Of a stretch of DNA of 64,000 nucleotides, positions 26,514 to 35,797 are shown one piece after another; the first letter of the stretch is position 1, and each line of letters begins with the position of its first letter. The position numbers and the translations under genes were made by a program. Location of the stretch: contig NZ_QUCM01000005.1 of the NCBI RefSeq assembly GCF_003473545.1, positions 124,001 through 188,000 on the forward strand, given 5' to 3'. Source of the DNA: Clostridium sp. AM22-11AC. Its GTDB lineage: Bacteria; Bacillota; Clostridia; Lachnospirales; Lachnospiraceae. A model generated the notes under the pieces. It was not told the DNA's origin. It made no database searches and worked only from the letters and a program-made list of their open reading frames with translations.

Positions 26514-27428
26514 ATGAGTACATTTTGGATTCTGTTAGAACAGATGGAACTATTTGTAATTTACATTCTGGCAGGTGTGATACTGGTAAAAAGCAGGTTG
26601 TTTAACAGGGAGACCTTACAGCCTATATCAAAATTTGTCTTAAGAATGGGACTTCCATTGCTTATCTTTACGAATATTATTAATGGGGTAGAGAGAAATG
26701 TTCTGTTGAGTTCCGGTTCTGTTCTGATGTCAGCATTTCTGTTTTATGTTGCCATGTTTTTTATCAGTATGGGGATCGCACGGATATTTCACGTAAAAGG
26801 AAAAACGGCGCAGATCTATCAGACCATGAGCATGTTTGGAAATATCGGATTTATGGGGATCCCCATTATCACCAGTATTTATCCGGAAAACGGCATTTTG
26901 TACGTGTCGGTATTTTCCATTGTTGACCAGCTGTTTTTATGGACCCTGGGAGTAAAACTGACAGCTCCGGAAGGAGAAGGAAAATTTGATCTGAAGAAAC
27001 TGGTCAATCCGGCATCCATTGGAATTATAGTGGCGCTCTTTATGATCCTTACAGGGCTTAAATTGCCTACATTGTTAAATACAGGACTTCAAAAGATCGG
27101 TTCTACAGCAACGCCTCTTGCAATGATCTATCTGGGCGGAATCTTTGCCTGTGTTCCTATGAAAAACGGGCTGCGCAGGGGCGAACTGTACGGGATCGTA
27201 TTTGCAAAAATGCTGCTTGTCCCTATGATCATGTATGGTATGATGGGGGCTTTTGGAATAGCAGGGGATGTAAGACTGACGATCGCACTGATCGCAGGAA
27301 TGCCTGTTATGGCGTCTATAGCGATGATGGTAACGTCCTCTGACAGTGAATATGCCATGGGAGGGATCTTTATCACCACGATCTGTTCTCTGGTCACACT
27401 GCCGCTTGTATGTCTGATCTTACAATAA
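26514..27428 (+). CDS. AEC-family (auxin efflux carrier-like) transporter
   Basis: This is a membrane protein of 304 residues with about ten spans in two halves. The first half includes SMFGNIGFMGIPIITSIYP near residue 104 and the second MYLGGIFA-like IYLGGIFACVPM near 205, both typical of bacterial AEC carriers such as malate or amino-acid permeases. AGAAGGAG precedes the ATG. Cargo cannot be predicted. Confidence 0.82.
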   Translation: MSTFWILLEQMELFVIYILAGVILVKSRLFNRETLQPISKFVLRMGLPLLIFTNIINGVERNVLLSSGSVLMSAFLFYVAMFFISMGIARIFHVKGKTAQIYQTMSMFGNIGFMGIPIITSIYPENGILYVSVFSIVDQLFLWTLGVKLTAPEGEGKFDLKKLVNPASIGIIVALFMILTGLKLPTLLNTGLQKIGSTATPLAMIYLGGIFACVPMKNGLRRGELYGIVFAKMLLVPMIMYGMMGAFGIAGDVRLTIALIAGMPVMASIAMMVTSSDSEYAMGGIFITTICSLVTLPLVCLILQ

Positions 27429-27556
27429 GTTTTCACAATATATTTACGTTACAAAACGAATAAAATATTGAAAAATCCTCTTTGTTTTTGTAAAATATAG
27501 TTATACTATACGTGTAGAGCAATACACTACAAACCGATACAGAGAGGAGACCGATT

Positions 27557-28891
27557 ATGAAAGAGCTGGAAACCGTCGTACAGGATGAAAAAAATAAATG
27601 GATCTTAATTACGGGGATTTTGCAGGTACTGGCCTGTGTGATCATGAATAAATTTGACATTTCCAATCCCAATATTATTCTGTTTGTGATCCTGTCCGCG
27701 GTTCTGGTACAGTTTGGATACGGAGCCGGTATGCTCTGTGGGTTTATCACATACATTTATTCTATGTATTTCTTTTCAACGGACCACAGTTTTTTCTATT
27801 TTGATGCTTCCAATCGTGATAAGATAATGGTAGTCATTTTTGGGATCATTGCCAATATCCTGATCGTTGGCAGTTTAAAAGCACGGATGGAGAAGTCAAA
27901 TAAAGAGAGGATCCATCAGTTGGAAGTAGCTACTACTTTAAACAAGTGTGCGGTGGAATTATCTGCGGACCGTGATATCCATACAGCCATCTATAATCTT
28001 TTAGGGATCATCAACCAGTATTTCCAGGCAGACAGAAGTTATATTTTTGATATTGATCATGAAAAACAGATCGTGATCAATACATACGAATATACAGCAG
28101 AAGGCGTGACCCGTCAGATCGACAATCTCCAGTCGGTTCCTCTCAGTGTAATTGCAGTGTGGATGGATAAGTTTGAAAATGGTCAGGTTTATTATATTGC
28201 AGATGCAGAACAGGAAAAGGGATATCCCACCTACGAAATGTTAGTGGAACAGAATATCAAGCGCCTTTTAACGGTTCCTTTAAAGAAAAACGGTAAAGTC
28301 ACAGGTTTTATTGGTGTGGACAATCCAAAGGTTCATTTTGATGATGCGACCTTATTATTATCTCTCCAGTATTTTATTGTAAACAGCCAGTCTTCCCAGA
28401 GACAGCAGGAACGTTTGCAGTTTTTAAGTTTTCGTGATATGCTTACAGGGCTCTATAACCGCAATAAGTACATGAAAGTACTGGAAACTTTTGAAAAATA
28501 TCCTGTATGCGACACAGGTGTTGCTTATATTGACTTAAATGGTTTAAAACAGATCAATGATAATCTGGGCCATGAAGCAGGGGACCGGCTGCTCTGTGAT
28601 GCTGCAAAAGAAATCTTAAGAACATTTCCGGAAAATTCCTACCGCATTGGAGGAGATGAATTTGTGATCATTCTTCCAGAGTCAGGAAAGGCAGAATTTG
28701 AGGAACAGATGGAGCAGGTACAGGAAGATTTAAAGCAGGCACATATCAGTTATTCCATGGGACTGGAATGGAAAAAAGAAGGCATGCTTGAGTCTATGTT
28801 AAAAGCGGCAGAACAGAGGATGTATGCAGAAAAAAATGCTTATTATAAGTTAAGAGGAAGAGACAGAAGATGTCCGGAGCGGAGCGTATGA
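27557..28891 (+). CDS. Membrane-anchored GAF-GGDEF diguanylate cyclase
   Basis: The product probably makes cyclic di-GMP. Residues 15-105 hold three to four membrane spans. A GAF-like sensor covers roughly 120-280 (ADRSYIFDID, then RLLTVPLKKNGKVTGFIGVD). The cyclase domain runs from about 290, with DMLTGLYNRN near 297 and an intact catalytic RIGGDEFVII near 370. The I-site RxxD upstream of GGDEF is not evident, so product inhibition may be weak. The stop codon at 28889-28891 is followed one base later by a half copy of a palindromic element. Confidence 0.88.
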   Translation: MKELETVVQDEKNKWILITGILQVLACVIMNKFDISNPNIILFVILSAVLVQFGYGAGMLCGFITYIYSMYFFSTDHSFFYFDASNRDKIMVVIFGIIANILIVGSLKARMEKSNKERIHQLEVATTLNKCAVELSADRDIHTAIYNLLGIINQYFQADRSYIFDIDHEKQIVINTYEYTAEGVTRQIDNLQSVPLSVIAVWMDKFENGQVYYIADAEQEKGYPTYEMLVEQNIKRLLTVPLKKNGKVTGFIGVDNPKVHFDDATLLLSLQYFIVNSQSSQRQQERLQFLSFRDMLTGLYNRNKYMKVLETFEKYPVCDTGVAYIDLNGLKQINDNLGHEAGDRLLCDAAKEILRTFPENSYRIGGDEFVIILPESGKAEFEEQMEQVQEDLKQAHISYSMGLEWKKEGMLESMLKAAEQRMYAEKNAYYKLRGRDRRCPERSV

Positions 28892-28892
28892 T

Positions 28893-28940
28893 CGGAAAAT
28901 CAGCCACAAAGGCAGGTGCATGAAAGACTCCGAGAGGACA
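28893..28940. repeat. Half copy of the 63299-63459 palindromic element
   Basis: These 48 bases match the reverse complement of 63299-63346 at 46 of 48 positions by eye. Only one end of the element is present, starting immediately after the diguanylate cyclase stop codon and ending about 30 bases before the M42 peptidase gene. Confidence 0.85.
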
Positions 28941-28968
28941 TAAACAGAAAACAGAGGAAAAATAATAC

Positions 28969-30009
28969 ATGACAGACTACAGAAAATATACAGATTACAT
29001 CATAGAACAGGCAGAAAAATTATTGTCCATTGACAGTCCTTCCGGCTATTGCCGCCAGGTAACAGATTATCTGTTAGAGGAATTAGATCGTCTGGGGATC
29101 CAGGCGAAACGCACCGTAAAAGGTGGTGTTGTAGCTTCTTTTGGCGGAAAGAACAAAGAAGATGGTATTCTGTTGGAGGCACATTGCGATACACTGGGAG
29201 GCATGGTAGCGGAAATTAAGGCAAATGGCCGTCTCCGTCTTACCAATATCGGAGGTATGAAACCGGCTAATGCAGAGGCGGAAAATGTGCGTATCATAAC
29301 AAAGGCAGACGGTATTTACGAAGGTGTATGCCAGTTAGTGAATGCGTCCGTTCATGTAAACGGAGATTATGAAAAAACTGAACGAAACTGGGATACAGTA
29401 GAGGTTCTAATAGACGAGCCGGTAAGCTCTAAAGAAGATGCTTTAAAACTGGGGATTATGCCAGGAGATTATGTGTGCTTTGAACCAAGGACAAGAGTTA
29501 CATCCTCCGGTTATATAAAAAGCCGTTTTCTGGATGATAAACTTTCAGCTGCCATTTTACTTGCATATGGAAAATATTTAAAAGACGAGAAGATAGAGCC
29601 GCAGCGTGCTGTTTATGCTCATTTTACCATTTATGAGGAAGTGGGACATGGAGGCAGTGCTTCTGTGCCGGATGGCGTGACAGAAGCCTGGTCTGTGGAT
29701 ATGGGCTGTGTAGGAGAAGGCCTGATGTGTACAGAGCGGGAAGTTTCTATCTGCGCAAAAGACAGCGGCGGACCTTATAATTATGAGATCGTAAGCCATC
29801 TGGTCCAGCTGGCAAAGGAGAATAACATTGGCTTTGCAGTGGACGTATATCCTCATTATGGTTCAGATGTGGAAACTACACTTCGCGCAGGAAATGATAT
29901 CCGCCATGCTCTCATTGGTCCTGGTGTGTATGCTTCCCATGGCTATGAACGAAGCCACAGAGATGGGGCAGAAAACACCTTCCGCCTGATCCAGGCTTAT
30001 ATTGGCTGA
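28969..30009 (+). CDS. M42-family metallo-aminopeptidase
   Basis: The product is a di-metal cytosolic aminopeptidase of 346 residues that forms large hollow assemblies. Ligand motifs are EAHCDTLGGMV near residue 69, RFLDDKLSAA near 187, YEEVGHGGS near 222 (catalytic Glu pair) and WSVDMGCVG near 244, with a final PHYGSDVETT and ASHGYERSH near 318. AGAGGAAAA precedes the ATG. A hairpin terminator directly follows and touches the spoIID start. Confidence 0.9.
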   Translation: MTDYRKYTDYIIEQAEKLLSIDSPSGYCRQVTDYLLEELDRLGIQAKRTVKGGVVASFGGKNKEDGILLEAHCDTLGGMVAEIKANGRLRLTNIGGMKPANAEAENVRIITKADGIYEGVCQLVNASVHVNGDYEKTERNWDTVEVLIDEPVSSKEDALKLGIMPGDYVCFEPRTRVTSSGYIKSRFLDDKLSAAILLAYGKYLKDEKIEPQRAVYAHFTIYEEVGHGGSASVPDGVTEAWSVDMGCVGEGLMCTEREVSICAKDSGGPYNYEIVSHLVQLAKENNIGFAVDVYPHYGSDVETTLRAGNDIRHALIGPGVYASHGYERSHRDGAENTFRLIQAYIG

Positions 30010-30029
30010 TAAAAAAGGATAGTTTAGTG

Positions 30030-30084
30030 CCCTGTCTCCATATATTTATGATGATGATAAATATATGGGAGGCAGGGATTTTTT
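30030..30084 (+). terminator. Terminator-like hairpin containing the spoIID ribosome binding site
   Basis: CCCTGTCTCCATATATTTAT and ATAAATATATGGGAGGCAGGG form a long stem with a bulge, followed by TTTTTT that abuts the spoIID ATG at 30085. The only Shine-Dalgarno-like sequences for spoIID (GGGAGG 30067-30072, AGGGA 30074-30078) lie in the 3' arm and would be hidden in the folded RNA. Confidence 0.8.
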
Positions 30085-31029
30085 ATGGAAAAATGGATGG
30101 TCGTACTGGTTGCAGCCGGTTTCCTGATCCCCTATGGGACGGTACTGGCAGTAACGGGAAATATACACGGGGCAGAATATGTAAGGCAGCAGGAAAAAGA
30201 AGCTGCGGGAAAATACAGGATCCTTCTGGACCGGGAGGAAAATGGCGATTACCTGTCGTTGGAAGAATACCTGCCATCGGTACTGGCAGCTCAGATCTCG
30301 CCGGACAGTGAAATGGAAGCGCTCAAAGCCCAGGCAGTGATCGCAAGGACTTATATCCGCAGGCAGATGGGAGAAGAAAAAGAAATTTCGGAATTAAGTC
30401 TGGATCTGGACCGGAAACCGAGGGAAGAGCTGAAAAAAATATGGGGAAAAACGGAATTTCCGGAAAAATACAGCCGTCTGGAAGAGGCAGTGATCCAGAC
30501 CAATAGAATTGTGATGACATATGATGGGGAGATGATCGCTCCTCTTTTTTGCGCCGTCACCGCCGGTTCTACCAGGGATGGGGATGAGGGATATCCGTAT
30601 CTGAAGTCAGTTTCCTGTCCCGATGATGAAAAAGCAGCGGATTTTATCAGTTTTGTATCTTTATCTGCCAAACAGGCGGCAGCAGCCCTGAATGAAATCC
30701 CGGGAAAAGAAGGGGAAGTGAGACAGGTCCGCCCGGAAGCATTTCCAGGGAAAGTGCAGACTGTAAAACGAGATACAGCCGGGTATGTACAGGAGATCCA
30801 GATTGATGAATGTTCCTTTACTGGAGAGGAAGCAGCCGGTGCATTTGGACTTTCCTCCTCCTGCTTTTTTACAGAACCCCAGGAAAACGGGATCGGCATT
30901 ACAGTAAAAGGAAAGGGACATGGCTATGGACTGAGCCAGAATGAAGCAGAGGCAAAAGCAGAAGATGGCTGGGATTTTAAAGAAATACTGGAATATTTTT
31001 ACAGCGGTATTGCATTTTTCACTGAATAA
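30085..31029 (+). CDS. spoIID: SpoIID/LytB-domain sporulation lytic transglycosylase
   Basis: SpoIID is a lytic transglycosylase that, with SpoIIP, thins septal peptidoglycan during engulfment. The 314-residue product has an N-terminal signal-anchor (WMVVLVAAGFLIPYGTVLAV). The SpoIID core SEMEALKAQAVIARTYIRRQ near residue 74 includes the Glu expected to be catalytic, and the C-terminal GHGYGLSQNEAEAKA near 277 is the GHGxGxSQ motif. spoIIQ-like gene follows after 41 bases. Its start codon directly abuts a terminator-like hairpin, which may restrict expression. Confidence 0.87.
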   Translation: MEKWMVVLVAAGFLIPYGTVLAVTGNIHGAEYVRQQEKEAAGKYRILLDREENGDYLSLEEYLPSVLAAQISPDSEMEALKAQAVIARTYIRRQMGEEKEISELSLDLDRKPREELKKIWGKTEFPEKYSRLEEAVIQTNRIVMTYDGEMIAPLFCAVTAGSTRDGDEGYPYLKSVSCPDDEKAADFISFVSLSAKQAAAALNEIPGKEGEVRQVRPEAFPGKVQTVKRDTAGYVQEIQIDECSFTGEEAAGAFGLSSSCFFTEPQENGIGITVKGKGHGYGLSQNEAEAKAEDGWDFKEILEYFYSGIAFFTE

Positions 31030-31070
31030 AGCACCCTGAAATGGTAAGAATACTACCGAGGTGATAAAAG

Positions 31071-31835
31071 GTGAAAGATAAAGTAAATCAGATGTTCAAA
31101 GATAAGCTTTTTCTGGTGATGATGGTGATCGGCCTGCTTACGGCGGTAGCAGCAGTAGGTGTACTTACGGTCAGCAACACAGATGAAAAGGGACAGAGCC
31201 CTTATCTGGAAGTGCCGGGAGGAGAAATTATCGCACAGGACGGTGTTCCTGAAACTGCACAGAAGGAAGAAAAGGCAGAAGAAAAAATTTCTGAGATCGA
31301 AGCGTCAAAGGTACCACAGGAAAGTTACGCACAAAAAGAAGAGAAAAATCCAAACACCAAGGATGATCTTGCAGCAGAAGCAGGTGCAGGAAAACAGGCA
31401 GCCAAAGCTCTGGTATTAAATTTTTCAGATACCAGTGTCCTTACCTGGCCGGTGCGGGGGAATGTGATCCTGGATTACAGTATGGACCAGACGATTTATT
31501 TCCCCACTCTGGACCAGTTTAAATGCAATCCGGGCATTGTGATCCAGGCAGAGGTCAGTGATCCGGTGGCAGCCCCCGCAAATGCAAAGGTGCTGGAAGT
31601 AGGTTCCAATGAAGAGATCGGCAACTTTGTTGTGCTGGATCTGGGAAATGAGTACACTGCTACCTGTGGGCAGCTAAAGGAAATTTCCGCTGTTCCAGGT
31701 GAGTATCTGGAAGCAGGGCAGATCTTAGGATACGTGGCAGAACCTACAAAATATTATTCCGTAGAAGGTGTGAATGTATTTTTTGAATTAAAACATCAGG
31801 AAAAAACACTGGATCCACTGGATCAGATGGAGTAA
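31071..31835 (+). CDS. SpoIIQ-like protein with degenerate M23/LytM domain
   Basis: SpoIIQ is the forespore half of the channel that joins forespore and mother cell. The 254-residue product has one membrane span (about residues 12-33), a charged linker rich in Glu/Lys, and a LytM-like fold from about 120. Metal-site positions are lost: where active M23 enzymes read HxGxDxxA and HxH this one has NPGIVIQAE (about 159) and FFELKHQ (about 242). It is therefore probably structural rather than hydrolytic, as in Bacillus subtilis. The start is GTG with GAGGTGA upstream. Position next to spoIID supports the call. Confidence 0.75.
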   Translation: MKDKVNQMFKDKLFLVMMVIGLLTAVAAVGVLTVSNTDEKGQSPYLEVPGGEIIAQDGVPETAQKEEKAEEKISEIEASKVPQESYAQKEEKNPNTKDDLAAEAGAGKQAAKALVLNFSDTSVLTWPVRGNVILDYSMDQTIYFPTLDQFKCNPGIVIQAEVSDPVAAPANAKVLEVGSNEEIGNFVVLDLGNEYTATCGQLKEISAVPGEYLEAGQILGYVAEPTKYYSVEGVNVFFELKHQEKTLDPLDQME

Positions 31836-31951
31836 AGATCAGATAAAAGAGATCAGATCAACAATTTAAGAAAAATGTTAGAAATTATTCACTGAAGCTT
31901 CAGAGCCTTAAGGTATAATCCTTTTAGAATAATAACAAAAGGAGCATCGAG

Positions 31952-32413
31952 ATGAACATTTTATTTTTCCTGACTCCTAAAAGCGAAGTAGCTTATATTA
32001 GTGAGGAAGATACCTTAAGACAGGCTTTGGAAAAGATGGAGTACCACAAATATTCTGCCATCCCCATTATCAGCAGAACAGGCCGCTATATCGGAACTCT
32101 GACAGAAGGAGATCTGCTTTGGGGCATCAAAAATCAGTACCATCTGGATCTGAAAGGTGCGGAGAAGATCCCCATTACAGCCATCAAGCGCAGACTGGAC
32201 AACCGTCCGGTAAAGGCAGACGCAGATATGGAAGACCTGATCGGAAAAGCGTTAAACCAGAATTTTGTGCCTGTATTAGATGACCAGAAATGTTTTATCG
32301 GTATTATTACACGAAAAGACATTATCCAGTACTTTTATAAAAAAAGCCAGCAGCCGGAGGAAAAGTGGCCTAAACGCCAGAAAGAAGAAAAGTCAGAAAC
32401 AGTTGTTGGATAA
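31952..32413 (+). CDS. CBS-domain protein
   Basis: The 153-residue product consists of a tandem CBS pair (a Bateman module) and little else. The first repeat has MEYHKYSAIPIISRTGRYIG near residue 29 and the second ALNQNFVPVLDDQKCFIGII near 101, followed by a basic tail. Bateman modules bind adenosine nucleotides and regulate a partner. The partner is not evident here. AAGGAG precedes the ATG. Confidence 0.85.
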   Translation: MNILFFLTPKSEVAYISEEDTLRQALEKMEYHKYSAIPIISRTGRYIGTLTEGDLLWGIKNQYHLDLKGAEKIPITAIKRRLDNRPVKADADMEDLIGKALNQNFVPVLDDQKCFIGIITRKDIIQYFYKKSQQPEEKWPKRQKEEKSETVVG

Positions 32414-32554
32414 AATGCATAAAAGAAAAAAGACAAAAATCGAAACTTTGTGCACACTTTTTGAGGATCCTATGCTATTATAATAGGCGTAACCCCCCAA
32501 TACATTATATAGTTTTTGCTACACCCCATAAGAAACGAAATACCTTCTCCTGAG

Positions 32555-32583
32555 AAAGACCGGTTCCCCGACCGGTCTTTTTC
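32555..32583 (+). terminator. Terminator downstream of the CBS gene
   Basis: AAAGACCGGT (32555-32564) and ACCGGTCTTT (32571-32580) form a perfect 10-bp stem followed by TTT. Confidence 0.85.
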
Positions 32584-32634
32584 GTGTCTTGAAATACCAA
32601 AGAAACACAGGAAAATGAGGACGTTATGAAAGTT

Positions 32635-32663
32635 CAAAAAATCCCCGCCGGTCAAAGACGGGG
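32635..32663 (-). terminator. Terminator of the leftward MFS gene
   Basis: Read leftward, CCCCG and CGGGG enclose an 11-base loop and are followed by a T-run (AAAAAA at 32636-32641 on the + strand). It lies just beyond the MFS stop. Confidence 0.75.
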
Positions 32664-32673
32664 AAAATATTTA

Positions 32674-33804
32674 TTATTCTTCGTTTAAGTTTTTTACAGC
32701 GATACAGAATATCAGCATTCCCACACAGGAAATAATATTCATTGCCATACCCATTTTCAGTCCCGCAATGTTGGAGACAATACCAATGATCCATGGCATC
32801 AGGATGCCGCCAAAGCTGGCAGCCGGGAGTAAAACACCGATGCTGGCTACGCTGGTCATCTTTCCGGCACAGGCAACGGCAGTTGGGTTCATGCCGGCCA
32901 TGGAAAAAGCAAAGGCGAAAAGCAGGAGAATAGCAGCTACCTGGTTGTTTGCCATCATCAGTCCAATGTAAAATACGGTACAGCCAATGCCCATTTTGAT
33001 CATGGCTGTGTATGGATTTTTAAGAGGGAATACAAAGGCAATCAGAAGTCTTCCGATCAGTGTGGCAGTCCACATAACAGTCACGGTGTAGGCGCTTAAA
33101 GTACCGGATAAAATGCCGCTTCCCTTAAAGTAAGTTACCAGCCAGCCGTTTACGCTGGTCTCTGCTGCGTTCTGGCAGAAGATAAGTCCTGTAAGGAGCC
33201 AGAAACGTTTGCTTTTTAAAAATCCCCAGTCTGTTTTTTCTTTTTTTCCAGCTGTTTTCTTTTCAAATGGTGTCAGATGGAAAATGATCCACATGATAAG
33301 TCCTAAAAAGCCTAAAGTAAACATGGGAACTACAGGTCCGATCAGTCCGGCCCCGGCAATTACAAAGGGGCAGATCAGAGCTCCTAAGGCATAACAGGAA
33401 TGCATGATGTTCATGCCTTTTGCACGGTTTTCAGAATGGTTGCTTACCAGGATGGTACACATATTGATAACGCTTCCCTTGGCAAAGCCGATCAGAAGGA
33501 AAGAAAGCACCAGAATGCTCATCCAGCCGGAAATCCCTAGCCACAGATATCCCAGTTCATAACCTGCGCTTAGTGTAATAATAGTGGCTTTAAGTCCGAT
33601 CTTTGCAGGAAGGACTCCGGTGGCAAAACCTGCCATCAGATTTCCAATACTCATAATAGACAAAAGTGTGCCGGTTACATTGTAGTCAAATCCATAACGT
33701 TCCTGCAGCAGGCTTACTATAATACCGCTGCTGATGGAGCAGATGCCGCTTAGGAAAAAGGCAATGAAGCCTGACATCTGTAGTTTTTTGTCAAGAGAAT
33801 TCAT
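32674..33804 (-). CDS. Major facilitator superfamily permease
   Basis: This membrane protein of 376 residues has about twelve spans. The first-half loop carries GVLPAKIGLKATI (about residue 62), equivalent to the GxLaDrxGrk loop of MFS proteins. The second half contains TATLIGRLLIAFVFPLKNP. The central cytoplasmic loop is basic (FEKKTAGKKEKTDWG, about 178-192). No substrate marker or neighbouring enzyme is seen. AGGAGG lies nine bases before the ATG. The gene is transcribed away from the T-box leader. Confidence 0.85.
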   Translation of the reverse strand: MNSLDKKLQMSGFIAFFLSGICSISSGIIVSLLQERYGFDYNVTGTLLSIMSIGNLMAGFATGVLPAKIGLKATIITLSAGYELGYLWLGISGWMSILVLSFLLIGFAKGSVINMCTILVSNHSENRAKGMNIMHSCYALGALICPFVIAGAGLIGPVVPMFTLGFLGLIMWIIFHLTPFEKKTAGKKEKTDWGFLKSKRFWLLTGLIFCQNAAETSVNGWLVTYFKGSGILSGTLSAYTVTVMWTATLIGRLLIAFVFPLKNPYTAMIKMGIGCTVFYIGLMMANNQVAAILLLFAFAFSMAGMNPTAVACAGKMTSVASIGVLLPAASFGGILMPWIIGIVSNIAGLKMGMAMNIISCVGMLIFCIAVKNLNEE

Positions 33805-33989
33805 AAAAGAGGGCCTCCTGTCTGCTTCGCAGCCGCTTATTTTTTCTTCACGTATGAGATTGTATCATTTGTCAATTATATCGTCAATGAAAGGACTGTA
33901 TTTTTAAAAACCAACAAAAATCAGACAAATATGAAAAAACATCTTGACTTTCTGCTTTCTGAGTATTAATTTATAAAACAAATAAAAAA

Positions 33990-34290
33990 CAGCAATGAAA
34001 GAGACTCTTGTCTGAGAAATGTAACAGGAAGGGGGCGTCACCGACTGAGAGCGCCGCCGCGCAGGACTGGGCGAAGGGAACACTCTGGAGCTGGTATATC
34101 GAAGCGGCTTTGCCAGAAGGGGATGCAACCGGCTGGCAGGACTGATAGTAGGTATATCCGTGGCATACGTTACATGCGAAAAAGAGGAGAAGTCTTAAGA
34201 GCATCCTGAAGATTTCTCAATGCGGGTGGTACCGCGGGAAAAGAAGATCCCGTCCCGGAATACAGCAAATGTGTTCCGGGGCGTTTTTTT
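33990..34290 (+). promoter_or_regulatory. T-box riboswitch leader of aspS
   Basis: The gap 33805-34371 is a leader with the conserved T-box sequence GGGTGGTACCGCG at 34224-34236. It is preceded by Stem I elements (GGGGGCGTCACC and CTGAGAGCGCC at 34031-34055) and followed by a terminator. The best specifier candidate is AAC at 34079-34081 (Asn), just before ACTCTGGAGC. A GAC at 34065-34067 fits the position less well. Uncharged tRNA would favour the antiterminator and switch on the synthetase gene. Confidence 0.88.
34251..34290 (+). terminator. Regulated terminator of the T-box
   Basis: CGTCCCGGAATAC pairs with GTGTTCCGGGGCG (allowing G-U) and is followed by TTTTTTT at 34284-34290. It competes with the antiterminator that contains the T-box sequence. 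Confidence 0.88.
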
Positions 34291-34371
34291 ATATAAATTT
34301 ATATAAAAATCTCCGGAACCGTAAGATGTACATTTAATGTTTAATGTACACCCTTGGGAAGGAGAATAAAT

Positions 34372-35706
34372 ATGATGGAATTTGTAGAAGGCGTCAAAGA
34401 AAAAGAAACTCTTGGAATCGCACAAATCTTAGAAGGATCCTATGAAGGAAAAAAGATCCGTATGAACGGTGCTGTACACAATGTCCGTGACATGGGCGAG
34501 GTGGCTTTTGTGATCCTGCGGAAGGCAGAAGGACTGGTGCAGTGCGTATACGAAGAAGGCGTCACAAATTTTGATATCCATGATCTGAAAGAAGAATCAG
34601 CAGTAGAAGTTCTTGGTACTGTTAAGGCAGAAGAAAGAGCTCCTCATGGTTTTGAGCTGCGCTTAGAAGAGATCAAAGTATTATCCCAGCCCGCAGAGCC
34701 AATGCCGATCCCCATCAGCAAATGGAAAATGAACACATCCCTTGAAACAAAGCTGGCCCTGCGTCCGGTATCACTTAGAAATGTAAGAGAACGTGCAAAA
34801 TTTAAGATCCAGGAAGGCATTGTAAGAGGCTTCAGGGATTATTTATTTACCCAGGGCTTTACAGAGATCCACACACCAAAGATCGTAGCAAGAGGTGCTG
34901 AAGGCGGATCTAACGTATTCAAATTAAACTATTTCAACAAAAAAGCAGAATTAGGCCAGAGCCCCCAGTTTTACAAACAGACCATGGTAGGCGTTTATGA
35001 CCGTGTATTTGAAGCAGCTCCTGTGTTCCGTGCAGAAAAGCACAACACTACCCGTCATTTAAACGAATATACCAGCCTGGATTTTGAAATGGGATATATT
35101 GACGGTTTCGAGGACATTATGGCAATGGAGACCGGATTTTTACAGTACACTATGGCTCTTCTTGAAAAAGAGTACAAGAAGGAACTGGATATGTTAGGTG
35201 TCACACTTCCGGATGTAAGTAAGATCCCCGCAGTCCGTTTTGACAAAGCAAAAGAGCTGGTAGCTGAAAAATACAACAGGCGGATCAGAAACCCATATGA
35301 CTTAGAGCCGGAAGAAGAACTTCTCATTGGCCGTTATTTTAAAGAAGAATACGGCAGTGATTTCGTATTTGTTACCCATTATCCATCTAAGAAACGTCCA
35401 TTTTATGCTATGGATGACCCGGCAGATCCGAAATTTACATTAAGCTTTGACCTGTTATTTAAGGGTCTGGAAGTGACCACAGGCGGACAGCGTATTCATG
35501 ATTATGGCGAGATCCTTAAAAAAATGGAAAAACGTGGCATGGATCCGGAAGACATTGCCTCTTATCTGATGATTTTTAAATATGGAATGCCGCCACATGG
35601 CGGACTGGGAATCGGCTTAGAGAGACTGACCATGCGTCTTTTAGATGAGCAGAACGTAAGAGAGACAGCGCTCTTCCCAAGAGATGTAACAAGACTGGAA
35701 CCATAG
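34372..35706 (+). CDS. aspS: Aspartate-tRNA(Asp/Asn) ligase, archaeal-type, likely non-discriminating
   Basis: The enzyme charges tRNA with aspartate. The 444-residue size and the class II motifs (FTEIHTPKIVARGAEGGSNV near residue 161, FRAEKHNTTRHLNEYTSLDF near 216, GLGIGLERLTMRLL near 411) are of the archaeal/eukaryotic AspRS type rather than the 590-residue bacterial type. The N-terminal anticodon-binding OB fold spans residues 1-105. Because gatCAB follows directly, it probably also mischarges tRNA-Asn with aspartate for transamidation. ATG 34372 is chosen over 34354 because GGAAGGAG lies seven bases upstream. Confidence 0.88.
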   Translation: MMEFVEGVKEKETLGIAQILEGSYEGKKIRMNGAVHNVRDMGEVAFVILRKAEGLVQCVYEEGVTNFDIHDLKEESAVEVLGTVKAEERAPHGFELRLEEIKVLSQPAEPMPIPISKWKMNTSLETKLALRPVSLRNVRERAKFKIQEGIVRGFRDYLFTQGFTEIHTPKIVARGAEGGSNVFKLNYFNKKAELGQSPQFYKQTMVGVYDRVFEAAPVFRAEKHNTTRHLNEYTSLDFEMGYIDGFEDIMAMETGFLQYTMALLEKEYKKELDMLGVTLPDVSKIPAVRFDKAKELVAEKYNRRIRNPYDLEPEEELLIGRYFKEEYGSDFVFVTHYPSKKRPFYAMDDPADPKFTLSFDLLFKGLEVTTGGQRIHDYGEILKKMEKRGMDPEDIASYLMIFKYGMPPHGGLGIGLERLTMRLLDEQNVRETALFPRDVTRLEP

Positions 35707-35797
35707 ATCATAAGAAAAACTTATAAAAAATTCCAAAAACTTCTTATATATAGTTGCATTTATATAGAAGAAACAGGTTCAGAAAGGAAACGAAACC

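Noticed and set aside
34195..34425. 76-codon open frame on the - strand
   Set aside because: It is antisense to the T-box antiterminator and the aspS start.
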